A stretch of 64,000 nucleotides of DNA from Bacteroidales bacterium (GTDB taxonomy: Bacteria; Bacteroidota; Bacteroidia; Bacteroidales; Marinilabiliaceae): the NCBI GenBank assembly GCA_003249255.1, contig QKJP01000004.1, positions 1-64,000 of the forward strand. The letters are read 5' to 3'. Positions 16,337-25,097 of the stretch are shown here, piece by piece. The position numbers and the translations under genes are program-made. Each line of letters opens with the position of its first letter. Positions within the stretch are counted from its first letter, which is position 1. The notes under the pieces are model-generated. The model worked only from the letters and a program-made list of their open reading frames with translations, had not been told where the DNA came from and made no database searches.

Positions 16337-17338
16337 ATGAGTGAATTTTTATCAATACCGGTTAAAGACTTATTAGATGAAAACCCTTTTGTAGGTGATT
16401 TCTTACAAAGCATTGATGTGGCTGTTTCGGATGAAAGTGTCAGTGTGCTCACTCTTTTAGAAGCATATCCCTCCGATCATTGGGAAGAGCAAGGAACAAC
16501 TTTTGATGATGTTACGGAGCAGTTAACTACCTTTATCAATTGCCTTAATTCAGTTGAAGGAAGAACGACGATTGAATCGTTAACCGTTTTGCCGGGTTTT
16601 GATAAATCAGGAAATGCAGAAGCTTGCCTGTTGGAATTAATTCCAGGTGAAATAACTTGTGTGGTAGGGCCTACCGGATCGGGCAAGAGCCGCTTATTAG
16701 CCGATATCGAATGGCTGGCAAATCGGGATACGCCAACAAAAAGACAAGTGCTTCTTAATGGCAAACCGGCTGACGAGGATATGGTAAATCATTTTGGCGG
16801 TAAGCTCATCGCTCAAATTACTCAGAATATGAATTTTGTGTTGGATATGAGCGTTTCTGAATTCTTGTTGATGCATGCGCAAAGCCGTTTATTAGAAAAT
16901 GCAGAAGCGGTGGTTGATGAGGTGATTGCTTTGGCCAATGAATTATCAGGCGAGCAGTTTAACCCGAACACCCCGGTTACTTTTTTGAGCGGCGGGCAAT
17001 CTCGTGCCTTGATGATTGCCGATGTGGCTTGCATTGGTCAGGCTCCCATCGTGTTGATTGATGAAATAGAGAATGCAGGCGTAAATAAAAAGAAAGCGTT
17101 AGATCTTTTGGTGAACAAGGACAAAATTGTGCTGATGGCCACACACGATCCGCTCTTAATTCTGCTGGCCGATAAGCGTGTGGTGATTAAGAATGGCGGG
17201 ATGCACAAGGTTATTGTAACCAATGACTTTGAGAAGAATTATTACCGGGAGTTAGAGCAGTTAGATTTACAACTTCAAAAGACCAAAGAGTTTTTTAGGT
17301 ATGGTAATGAGCTTTCTGCAAACGCTAAAATAGAGTAA
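16337..17338 (+). CDS. Soluble ABC ATPase with N-terminal DUF1858-like domain, no permease partner
   Basis: 333 residues without membrane helices. The first 75 or so residues (SIPVKDLLDENPFVGDFL and LLEAYPSDHW segments) form a helical domain resembling DUF1858/ScdA_N. The ATPase domain has Walker A GPTGSGKSRLL near 115-125, the signature LSGGQSRALM near 219, Walker B IVLIDEIENAG near 238-248 (DE catalytic pair present) and the switch histidine in MATHDPLL near 267. The D-loop reads ENAGVNKKKAL rather than the common SALD form. No transmembrane subunit lies nearby. Known non-transport ABC proteins (SufC-like, AtwA-like) act in cofactor assembly or enzyme activation; that is the likely role here. 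Confidence 0.8.
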   Translation: MSEFLSIPVKDLLDENPFVGDFLQSIDVAVSDESVSVLTLLEAYPSDHWEEQGTTFDDVTEQLTTFINCLNSVEGRTTIESLTVLPGFDKSGNAEACLLELIPGEITCVVGPTGSGKSRLLADIEWLANRDTPTKRQVLLNGKPADEDMVNHFGGKLIAQITQNMNFVLDMSVSEFLLMHAQSRLLENAEAVVDEVIALANELSGEQFNPNTPVTFLSGGQSRALMIADVACIGQAPIVLIDEIENAGVNKKKALDLLVNKDKIVLMATHDPLLILLADKRVVIKNGGMHKVIVTNDFEKNYYRELEQLDLQLQKTKEFFRYGNELSANAKIE

Positions 17339-17489
17339 TCCGCTTGTTTTGTGATGGTTTGGTCAGAATTAAGGGTTGGTATTGCTGTATGGAAAGAGCT
17401 CATTAAAGAATAGCCCAGAGTTCGGCGTTCGAAGTCTGTTTATGGGCAGAAAAAAAACTTAACGAATATCCGTTTATACTCAAAATTAT

Positions 17490-17565
17490 TTCAACACAGA
17501 GATACAGCGACACAAAGTTTTTTATTTTTTCATAAAGCTCTGTGCCCCTGTGCCCCTGTGTTGTT
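17490..17565. repeat. Imperfect inverted repeat of the CACAGAG type
   Basis: TCAACACAGAGATACAGCGA with CACAAAG on the left and CTCTGTGCCCCTGTGCCCC with TGTGTTG on the right face each other across about 20 bases. A related copy lies at 34345-34442. It could fold into a long hairpin in RNA. Intergenic, no ORF. Confidence 0.8.
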
Positions 17566-17680
17566 TTTTTGTTGTAATATTTATATTTTTTGAATTGTGC
17601 ATAATTGCGGTCATTCAGAATAGGGATTTCGCTAAAAGCGAAATGTTTATTTCCTGACCACTAAAATCATTTTTTATCAT

Positions 17681-17778
17681 CCACGAAAGTCACTAAAAAC
17701 CACGAAAAAATTGAAAATAAGCGAAGCTAAATTAGTACCCTAATTTTAGTTTTCGTGTGTTTTTGTGTTTTTCGTAGT
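17681..17778. repeat. Imperfect inverted repeat of the CACGAAA type
   Basis: Left arm CCACGAAAGTCACTAAAAAC and CACGAAAAAA; right arm TTTTCGTGTGTTTTTGTGTT and TTTCGTAG; the centre holds a second inverted repeat CTAAATTAG...CTAATTTTAG. With the element at 17490 it fills most of the 517-base gene-free spacer 17339-17855. Confidence 0.78.
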
Positions 17779-17855
17779 TAAAAATAAATTGTTTTGTTTA
17801 AAAGCAATTTCCCTGATTTGCACGCCGGTGGTTGTCTGTTTTTCAGATTAATTGA

Positions 17856-18518
17856 TTACGATTTTGTTTGCTTGCCTAAAGCTTCCATTAACTGGGGATG
17901 GTCATCTAAGGCAATGTTTGCAGTAGACATAAAATTACGTAACCATTTATCGAGCTTAGATAGAGCCTGGTTTTTTCGCTTTGTGGCTTCTTGTGATTTT
18001 CCTTTTTCGTTCAGGTATACCTTTCTTAGTTCTTCTACCTTGAGAATGAGTTGTAAAGCACTTTGGATGTCTTCGTCTTTAATTTTAAACAGTGCCAATT
18101 GTTGCTTGGTTTGTGGATTTTCGTTGACATAAGTGTAGAACCGTTTCACGGTATCAATCCATTGTAAATATGTGGCCGGTATGGTGTTTTGCAGGTTCAA
18201 ATGAATCAATTCCCTGGGCTCATTTTTAAACATTACTTTTGCTTTTTTACGATGGTTGCGGTACAAGTTGTCTAAGGCTTTCTTTTCGGTAGAGAATTCC
18301 CGGTAAGAGATGCTCTCGTGGTTGTTCCCTATTTTATTGAAGTTGTAGGCTTCAACAGCACTCAAGTGTATTTGTTGCCCTTCGCTGAGTTCTTTTCCGC
18401 CAATACCAACTTCTTCTAATAATTCTTTGATTTGCAGGTTTGTTTGTGCATTGTCGATTGCAATTCGGCTTGTTTCTAATACTTCCAGTTCGGTTTTGTT
18501 TTTGGTTTTAGCTGTCAT
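17856..18518 (-). CDS. Hypothetical all-alpha cytoplasmic protein
   Basis: 220 residues, charged, lysine- and glutamate-rich, predicted almost entirely helical, without signal peptide or membrane segment. Segments such as FSTEKKALDNLYRNHRKKAK and IQSALQLILKVEELRKVYL suggest helical-bundle packing. I do not recognise the family. It is isolated between repeat-rich spacers and convergent to the ABC gene. Coding character (long ORF, Bacteroidota codon use, sensible start) supports it as a real gene. Confidence 0.65.
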   Translation of the reverse strand: MTAKTKNKTELEVLETSRIAIDNAQTNLQIKELLEEVGIGGKELSEGQQIHLSAVEAYNFNKIGNNHESISYREFSTEKKALDNLYRNHRKKAKVMFKNEPRELIHLNLQNTIPATYLQWIDTVKRFYTYVNENPQTKQQLALFKIKDEDIQSALQLILKVEELRKVYLNEKGKSQEATKRKNQALSKLDKWLRNFMSTANIALDDHPQLMEALGKQTKS

Positions 18519-19024
18519 ACAGGTTTTTTTAAAGTTGGTTTGTTAAAATGTATTCTTCTATTGAAAATAGTGAAAACTTTAAAAAAATTCATCACTTAAA
18601 AACCGAATGTTGAAACAAAAATTTATGAAGCTTTGTCAAAATGTCTATAAGTGCCTGAAAGTTGGTTGTTATTCTGTCAAAATGGCTAAAAGCAGGCAGT
18701 AATTGTGTAAAAACACTTGCTTATTGCATGATAGCATACGAAAACGAACAAAAAAACCGAAGGATTTGAGTGAAAACCCATAAAATACCCACAAAGTATC
18801 TAATGCCTTGAGGATATCAAGTCTATAACTCATTGCCCTAACGAATTTTGATACCAAGAGTAAAGGTTTTACGAAAGACATTGATAACATTACCCAAAAA
18901 CCCTTTTTTTTAAAGCCTTTTAATCACGTGTTGGTTGATTGCTTTGGCTTAATGATCTATTACCAGGAATTCGGATCTATTTTATGGCAATGTTTTTTTT
19001 CTAATCAAAAATATCAAATAAACG
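18519..19024. other. 506-base gene-free stretch
   Basis: AT-rich, with stops in all frames at short distance. The only open frame (minus strand, 18669-18890) has no family resemblance and looks random. No hairpin terminator or repeat recognised. Confidence 0.6.
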
Positions 19025-19219
19025 ATGAACTGGATCAATAAAATTGCCTTCAATCAAGGTGTTCGAGGTGAAGAACCTAATAAACAATTGGACAATGAAC
19101 ATGCTGTTGCCAATAATACAGAAGGTATTAAGGATATTGTAGGTTGTTTATACGATAAAAATAAACCTGTTAGCAGCGATTGTTTAGTAATTCTTTACAC
19201 AGGGATTTCCCTTCAATAA
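19025..19219 (+). pseudogene. Truncated N-terminal fragment of a HEAT-repeat-like protein
   Basis: 64 codons. The reading frame (MNWINKIAFNQGVRGEEPNK, KDIVGCLYDKNKPV, SDCLVILY) resembles the beginning of a roughly 200-residue HEAT-like family present in Bacteroidota, in which a helix pair reading SDC-x-x-VLY-x-x-GY continues into many more repeats. Here the frame diverges after LVILY and stops at GISLQ; the following bases belong to a dispersed intergenic repeat. The resemblance is from memory, so the decay call is moderate. An alternative is a small genuine protein. Confidence 0.5.
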
Positions 19220-19227
19220 TTTTTGTA

Positions 19228-19318
19228 GGAAACAGGGTTTAACCACATATTTTTAAAAAAAAATCTTGTAAATCCTGTCAATCCTTGTCCTAAAAGCGAT
19301 TTCTCTGGGACATCAAGC
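19228..19318 (+). repeat. Dispersed intergenic repeat, plus-strand copy of the element at 9022-9165
   Basis: Blocks TTGTAGGAAACAGGG, TTTAACCACATATT, AAAAATCTTGTAAATCC and CCTAAAAGCGATTTCT appear in the same order as on the minus strand at 9022-9165. It lies directly after the truncated HEAT-like gene. Confidence 0.75.
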
Positions 19319-19371
19319 TGTTATTTTTTTTGATTTTTCGAATATTATTTCTAAAAAGTAAAAACTTAATG

Positions 19372-19379
19372 TATTTTTG
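19372..19379 (+). promoter_or_regulatory. Probable -7 promoter element for the BNR-repeat gene
   Basis: TATTTTTG, a perfect TAnnTTTG match, 72 bases before the ATG at 19451; a weak TTTC sits about 20 bases upstream at 19348-19351. Confidence 0.45.
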
Positions 19380-19450
19380 TGTGATTTATTGATAAACAGT
19401 TGTTTAGTGTTTATCGAAGTGGTGTCAATACTTACGATTAATTTTTAAGA

Positions 19451-21937
19451 ATGAGGAAAAAAGGATTCCAATACTTGGCATTTGGCTTGGTGTTGTTTAC
19501 GATTACCGGGCTTACTATGGCTCAGGAATACATGGATATGGCTAAAAGTGGTAACTTTAGTCTAAATGAGGTAGAGAAAGCCTTTAATGAATAAAATCTT
19601 ATCCACGGTACAGAAAAAGTACCGGGAAAGAAACAGTTTCAACGTTGGCTTTACAAAGAACACTTTTATGTATCGTCCGAGGGTTATCGCCAAAATGAAG
19701 CTTCCACTTGGGATGAGGTACAGAATTTTAAAACTTCAACGCTGAAAAGTGCCCGGGTACCGGTAGAATGGAAAGAGCGGGGTCCTATAAGCTACGATAA
19801 TAATACGGGAGGATGGAACCCGGGGAATGGACGGATCAATGCCATTGCATTTCATCCTGAAAACGAAAACCTAATATACGTTGGTGCTCCTTGTGGAGGC
19901 TTATGGTTAACAACAGATGCCGGTCAGTCATGGACTCCGCTAACTGATAAATTACCCATCAATGGCGTTTCGGCCATAGCAATTGATCCCAAAGCACCAG
20001 AAACCATGTATATCAGTACCGGAGATAAAGATGCCATCCGTTACTCGGGCTGTGTGGGGATTCTTAAGTCGACTGATGGCGGTAAAACATGGAGTACAAC
20101 AGGCTTACAAGGCACTCAGGAATACAATACTCTGATGGTTCATGAAATTCTAATTCATCCCGATAATTCAAACATAATCTATGTCGCAACAAACCGAGGA
20201 TTGTTAAAATCAACAAATGCCGCTGCCTCTTTTAACGAATTAACCGAAGGCAACATCTATGATTTGGAATTGATGCCCGGCAATCCGGAAACCATTTATA
20301 TAGTAAAAGATAAGGATGTTTATGTTTCGACTAACAGCGGCTCTTCTTTCTCGAAAAAATGGGGGCCTACCACGGCAGATCGTTGCATGATTGCTGTTAC
20401 TAAGGCTGCTCCTAATAATGTTTATATTTCGGCTAAGGAAGGGGTTTATGTATCAACCGACAAAGGTTTAAATTTTGAGAAAATGAGTGATAGTCCTACC
20501 GAAATGCCAAGTTATTGGTTTAAATGGGCTATCAATGTGTCGCCACAAAACGAAAACGAAATCTATGTAGGCAGTACCTTTATTTATAAGTCGTTAGATG
20601 GTGGGAAAACGTGGAGCAACATAACCGGCAGTGAAACAAGGAATCCAAATAAATATGTGCATCTGGATTTCCACGATTTAGAATTTAGCGGTAACATCCT
20701 TTATGCCGGTACCGACGGAGGCATTTATAAAACACCCGATGGTGGATCTACCTGGAATAATTTATCAAAAGGGATGGGTATTAAAGAATTTTATCGATTA
20801 GGAACGAGTAAAAGTAACCCTGATCTTATTGTGGCCGGTGCACAAGATAACGGAACAAGCATCTATAAAAACGGCACCTGGTACGAGTGGCTTGGATCGG
20901 ATGGAATGGAAGCACTAGTACATCCGACCAATGAAAATATTTTATACGGATCGCAGCAATATGGCGATTGGCATAAAACAACGGATGGAGGTAAAACCCG
21001 TAATTCGCATGATGCTCCTGAATTTGGTCCATGGGTAACTCCTGCTGTGATGCATCCGAGTAATCCGGATATTATTTATGCAGGCTATGAAGCTGTATGG
21101 AAAACAACTGATGGCATGAAGACCTGGAAGCGTTTACCCGATCTTGGTGCCAAGGGACTAGTTGAGGCTTTGGCTATATCCGAATCAAACCCGGATGTTT
21201 TATATGCTTCAGTTTATGAGAAAATATTTCGAACAACCGATGGAGGAAACTCTTGGGAAGAAATAACCAATGGACTTCAGGTGAGTGATATAAGTTACAT
21301 TACCATCGACCCAAAGAATGCGCAAAAAGTTGCTATTTCAGTGACGGGCGAGTATCGTGGCAAGAAAGTTTATTTATCTTCAAACGGTGGTGACACATGG
21401 GAGAATATATCACAAAACTTACCAAACTTTCCGGCTCGTTGCGTGGTGTTTGATTACACCGGAAACGATGGTCTTTATGTAGGCATGGAAGTTGGGGTTT
21501 ATTACCGTAACAAAAACATGTCTGAATGGGATAGTTATTTTGATAATTTGCCCAATAGTCCTATCGGAGAATTAGAAATTAGTTTAAAGGCCGGTAAGAT
21601 CAGGGCTGCAACCTATGGTCGCGGACTTTGGGAGGCGCCTCTTTACGGTGAGGCAGGAGGTGATGCACCTTCATCTATAGTTGATCATGCAAGCTCTACG
21701 GCCATAAAGTTAGTACCTAACTCTACCAATGATTTATTGAGAATTGATATTACTTCTGAGTTGGCGTATACCCGTTCTAAAATTGGGCTTTACGACATGT
21801 CCGGTAAGTTGGTTAAATCAGCCATATCAGATGTGAGAAATCCCCGGATAGACATCAGCGGACTAGAAGCCGGTGTTTACATTGTAAAAGTACAGCTTGG
21901 TCAAGATAATATTTCTCAAAAGTTTCTTAAGAAATAA
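19451..21937 (+). pseudogene. T9SS-sorted BNR/sortilin-type beta-propeller protein interrupted by an in-frame stop
   Basis: The frame from ATG 19451 encodes a signal peptide (MRKKGFQYLAFGLVLF..., ending in MAQ) and 47 residues, then TAA at 19592-19594, then continues in the same frame to 21937 without another stop (828 codons plus stop). The body carries repeated BNR/Asp-box motifs (STDGGKTWS, SLDGGKTWS, TPDGGSTWN, TTDGGNSWE, SSNGGDTWE), as in sortilin/VPS10-like or xyloglucanase-type propellers, and ends with a type A T9SS sorting domain (about the last 75 residues). Without readthrough, a product from an internal start such as 20006 would lack a signal peptide. Nonsense mutation or sequencing error; no frameshift is involved. 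Confidence 0.85.
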
Positions 21938-21956
21938 TTAGCTGCAAAATTGAAAT

Positions 21957-22002
21957 AAGTTATACGGTTTAAGGCTCAAATGCTTTACCGTATAACTTTT
22001 TT
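21957..22002 (+). terminator. Intrinsic terminator after the BNR-repeat gene
   Basis: Perfect 12-bp inverted repeat AAGTTATACGGT / ACCGTATAACTT around an 18-base loop, followed by a T run, 20 bases after the stop codon. Confidence 0.9.
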
Positions 22003-22126
22003 AATGCCTTGTTTTCAAAGGCGAACCGTTTTGAGAACTACAATGATTAAAATCTAACTTGTGGTAAGTTAAAGCGTGGAGAGTGTTGAAAACTCCGATT
22101 GTGATAGAAAATTCCGGTGGGGATAA

Positions 22127-24553
22127 ATGGGGAAGATGAATATGAGGAATTTTATTTTGTGCTGCCTAATTGGGGGATGGATGAATGTGTCTTTTGCTCA
22201 AATGGTATACCTATCAGACCTGGAGAATCATTTACCCATTGAAGGAGTTGAGTTATTTTGTGATAGTTTGCAAGCCTCAGCTATAACAAATTCAAAAGGT
22301 CAAGTAGATATTTCGGCCTTTAAAGGAGGAGAGACTATCTTTATTCGATTGTTGGGTTACAAACCACAAGTTTTAAGTTATGCTCAAATTCAATCAGCCA
22401 ATTGTAAAATTGCACTGGATCAGACTAGCTTACATCTTGATGAAGTAATTGTATCTTCTACCAAGTGGTATCAAAAATCTACCCATACCCCGGTTAAAAT
22501 TAGTTCTATTTCAGATAAAGAAGTGGCATTGCAAAATCCTCAAACAGCAGCAGATCTTTTAGGCATTTCAGGCAAAGTTTTTATTCAAAAAAGCCAACAA
22601 GGAGGAGGAAGTCCCATGATACGAGGATTTGCTGCCAATCGATTAAACTATTCAGTGGATGGTGTTCGAATGAATACGGCTATTTTTAGAGGTGGAAACC
22701 TTCAGAATGTTATTAATCTGGATCCTTTTGCAATTGAATCAACAGAGGTGTTATTCGGGCCCGGATCGGTTATTTATGGCAGTGATGCCATTGGTGGAGT
22801 GATGAGTTTTCAAACCCTTAAGCCTCAGTTTTCAATAAATACAGCTCCTTTTTTAAAAGGGAAAGCTAATCTCAGGCATTCGTCAGCTAATCTGGAAAAA
22901 ACCGGGCATCTGGATGTGAATGTTGGTTGGAAAAAGTGGGCTTTTGTCACAAGTTTTAGTTCCTGGAATTACGACCATTTGCGACAGGGAAACCATGGAC
23001 CGGTAGATTATATCAAGAGTATTTACCCCGAGCGACAAAATAACCGGGATGTTGTGATTACCCAGGATGATCCCCTCTTGCAGATTCCCTCAGCCTATTC
23101 TCAGGCTAACCTAATGCAAAAAGTGCGTTTTAGCCCCAATGATAATTGGGATTTTCAATTAGCGTTTCATTATTCTGAAACGTCTCCTTATGGCAGGTAT
23201 GATCGGCACAACCGGTTTAAGAATGGCACGCTGCGTTATGCAGAATGGGACTACGGACCACAAACCTGGCTGATGAATAATGTTAACATCTCCCATACAC
23301 GTAAAGGTGTATTGTATAATCAAATGAGTTGCCGTTTTGCCCGGCAATCATTTGAAGAAAGTCGCATTGACCGTACATTTGACAGCGATAAACGCAATAC
23401 TCAATGGGAGAAGGTTGAAGCATATTCGGTTAACCTTGATTTTAAAAATGAGGCAGCTTTTGCAAATACCTTGTGTTATGGATTCGAGTATGTGCGTAAC
23501 GATGTAAGATCCGAAGGAAAAATATCTGACCTTACAAACGGGCTAAGGCAAAAAGGAATTTCCAGATATCCGCTTGCTACCTGGCACTCTTTAGCTGTTT
23601 ATTGCAACGATGAATTTAAATTATCGCCTAAACTGATTTTTCAAGCAGGGTTACGCTACAATCAATTTATATTGGATGCTGATTTTAGGAATAATATAGT
23701 TTTTTACCCTTTTCCGGTTAAAACTACTACTATTAATAATGATGCATTCACCGGAAGTCTGGGAGGCGTGTATAAACCCGGTGGTAGTTATGCAATTAAG
23801 GCCAATTTGGCAACAGCTTTTCGGGCGCCCAATGTAGATGATGTCGGAAAGGTTTTTGATGCTGAACCGCATAGCGTAACTGTGCCAAATCCTCATCTAA
23901 AAGCTGAATATGCCTATAATTTCGATCTGGGATTGGCTAAGTTGTTTGGAGATGTTGTGAAAGTAGAACTAACCGGGTTTTACACCATTTTGCAGAATGC
24001 AATGGTAAGACGCGATTACCGGTTAAGTGGGGAAGATAGCATCTCATACAAAGGCGAGATACGAAAAGTTCAGGCAATTCAGAATGCGGCTAAAGCCTAT
24101 GTGTATGGCTTGCAGGCAGGAATTGAAGTGAAGTTTTTAACCCGATTTACTTTCTTATCCGACTTCAATTATCAAAAGGGAGAAGAAGAATTGGATGATG
24201 GGTCCTTCAGTCCACTGCGTCATGCGGCACCCGTATTTGGCATAAGCCGCTTGCGTTACAAGCAAAAGCGTCTTTCTATCGACTTTAATCTAGTCTATCA
24301 AGCCGAAAAAAGTTTTGATAAGTTACCACAAGAAGAAAAGGCAAAGAATGAAATCTATGCCAAAGATAAAAATGGTCATAACTATTCGCCGGCCTGGTAT
24401 ACCCTCAATCTAAAAGCTCAATACCAATTGTTTAAAAGCTTGAGCATAGGTGGGGGAATAGAGAACCTCACCGATCAGCGGTATCGACCTTATAGTTCAG
24501 GTATTTCAGGTGCCGGAAGAAATTATATCATATCTTTAAATGCTCGGTTTTAA
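22127..24553 (+). CDS. TonB-dependent outer-membrane receptor, haem/haemoglobin type
   Basis: 808 residues. Signal peptide (to about SFAQ at residue 25), then a short carboxypeptidase-regulatory-like beta domain (about 27-105), a plug domain (about 110-235, with GGGSPMIRGFAANRLNYSVD and SVIYGSDAIGGVMSF), and a 22-strand barrel ending in SLNARF with C-terminal Phe. The plug pattern GGSPMIRGFxANR resembles the TonB-dependent haemoglobin/transferrin receptor subfamily and related siderophore or cobalamin importers. No partner lipoprotein or haemophore gene is adjacent, so the ligand stays open. Energy comes from TonB-ExbBD encoded elsewhere. Confidence 0.92.
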   Translation: MGKMNMRNFILCCLIGGWMNVSFAQMVYLSDLENHLPIEGVELFCDSLQASAITNSKGQVDISAFKGGETIFIRLLGYKPQVLSYAQIQSANCKIALDQTSLHLDEVIVSSTKWYQKSTHTPVKISSISDKEVALQNPQTAADLLGISGKVFIQKSQQGGGSPMIRGFAANRLNYSVDGVRMNTAIFRGGNLQNVINLDPFAIESTEVLFGPGSVIYGSDAIGGVMSFQTLKPQFSINTAPFLKGKANLRHSSANLEKTGHLDVNVGWKKWAFVTSFSSWNYDHLRQGNHGPVDYIKSIYPERQNNRDVVITQDDPLLQIPSAYSQANLMQKVRFSPNDNWDFQLAFHYSETSPYGRYDRHNRFKNGTLRYAEWDYGPQTWLMNNVNISHTRKGVLYNQMSCRFARQSFEESRIDRTFDSDKRNTQWEKVEAYSVNLDFKNEAAFANTLCYGFEYVRNDVRSEGKISDLTNGLRQKGISRYPLATWHSLAVYCNDEFKLSPKLIFQAGLRYNQFILDADFRNNIVFYPFPVKTTTINNDAFTGSLGGVYKPGGSYAIKANLATAFRAPNVDDVGKVFDAEPHSVTVPNPHLKAEYAYNFDLGLAKLFGDVVKVELTGFYTILQNAMVRRDYRLSGEDSISYKGEIRKVQAIQNAAKAYVYGLQAGIEVKFLTRFTFLSDFNYQKGEEELDDGSFSPLRHAAPVFGISRLRYKQKRLSIDFNLVYQAEKSFDKLPQEEKAKNEIYAKDKNGHNYSPAWYTLNLKAQYQLFKSLSIGGGIENLTDQRYRPYSSGISGAGRNYIISLNARF

Positions 24554-24618
24554 AGCAGTTTTTACTTCTTGTAGTTTTTAGCTTTTGAGTTGAGTGCTAT
24601 ATTTATAAACTCTACGAT

Positions 24619-24897
24619 TTAGTAAACATCAATCTTAGGTTCAGAACTTAATAGCTCAGCAATCAATTCAACAAATGATTTAAAATGCTCAGAGGAATTG
24701 TGAAAATCAATGGCTTCCTGATTGATGTATTTTTCGAAAAATACAAATTCATTAGGTTTCGCCACTTCATTCAGAAGTCTGTAAAACAAACAACCTTTTT
24801 CGGCATTACTCTTTTCTACCATAATTTTGGCAGCTTCCATAAATTGCTGTCTGCAATCTTCTTTAACACTTAATTGTGCGATAATTATTTTTTCCAT
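24619..24897 (-). CDS. Antibiotic biosynthesis monooxygenase (ABM) domain protein
   Basis: 92 residues, a single dimeric ferredoxin-like ABM fold: AQLSVKEDCRQQFMEAAKIM at the N terminus, GCLFYRLL at about 35-42, FVFFEKYINQEAIDFHNSS at about 52-70 and a C-terminal strand KIDVY. Such stand-alone proteins (YgiN-like) are quinol monooxygenases or have unknown roles. Cytoplasmic. Single gene, convergent to the TonB receptor and divergent from the radical SAM gene. Confidence 0.88.
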   Translation of the reverse strand: MEKIIIAQLSVKEDCRQQFMEAAKIMVEKSNAEKGCLFYRLLNEVAKPNEFVFFEKYINQEAIDFHNSSEHFKSFVELIAELLSSEPKIDVY

Positions 24898-25040
24898 ACG
24901 ACGAAGCGATGTTCAAATGAGTTATTTAGATTGTAAAAATACGATAATATAGAACAATAGAAGTACGCCCATAGGCCAACTTTTGAACGATGCCACCCAA
25001 AACGGTATTGATTGTACAAGGAAAAAATTACCTGTGCAAC

Positions 25041-25071
25041 TGTGGCAAGATTACACGATTCCTTATCTTTG
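25041..25071 (+). promoter_or_regulatory. Sigma-ABfr-type promoter that decides the start of the radical SAM gene
   Basis: TGTG at 25041-25044 (three of four to TTTG), 19-base spacer, TATCTTTG at 25064-25071 (perfect TAnnTTTG). Predicted transcription start about 25077, so the ATG at 24990 would be upstream of the transcript and 25098 is the start. Confidence 0.68.
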
Positions 25072-25097
25072 TTCGCCAAATCACGAACGGTATTCTT

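Noticed and set aside
17490-17778. Insertion sequence ends suggested by long inverted repeats
   Set aside because: The arms are imperfect, close together and enclose no transposase frame.
18669-18890. Minus-strand open frame of 73 codons in the spacer after the helical hypothetical gene
   Set aside because: No resemblance to a family, odd composition, in a repeat-flanked non-coding stretch.
24990-25097. In-frame ATG giving a 36-residue N-terminal extension of the radical SAM protein
   Set aside because: The extra residues show no family character and a good promoter lies between the two starts.
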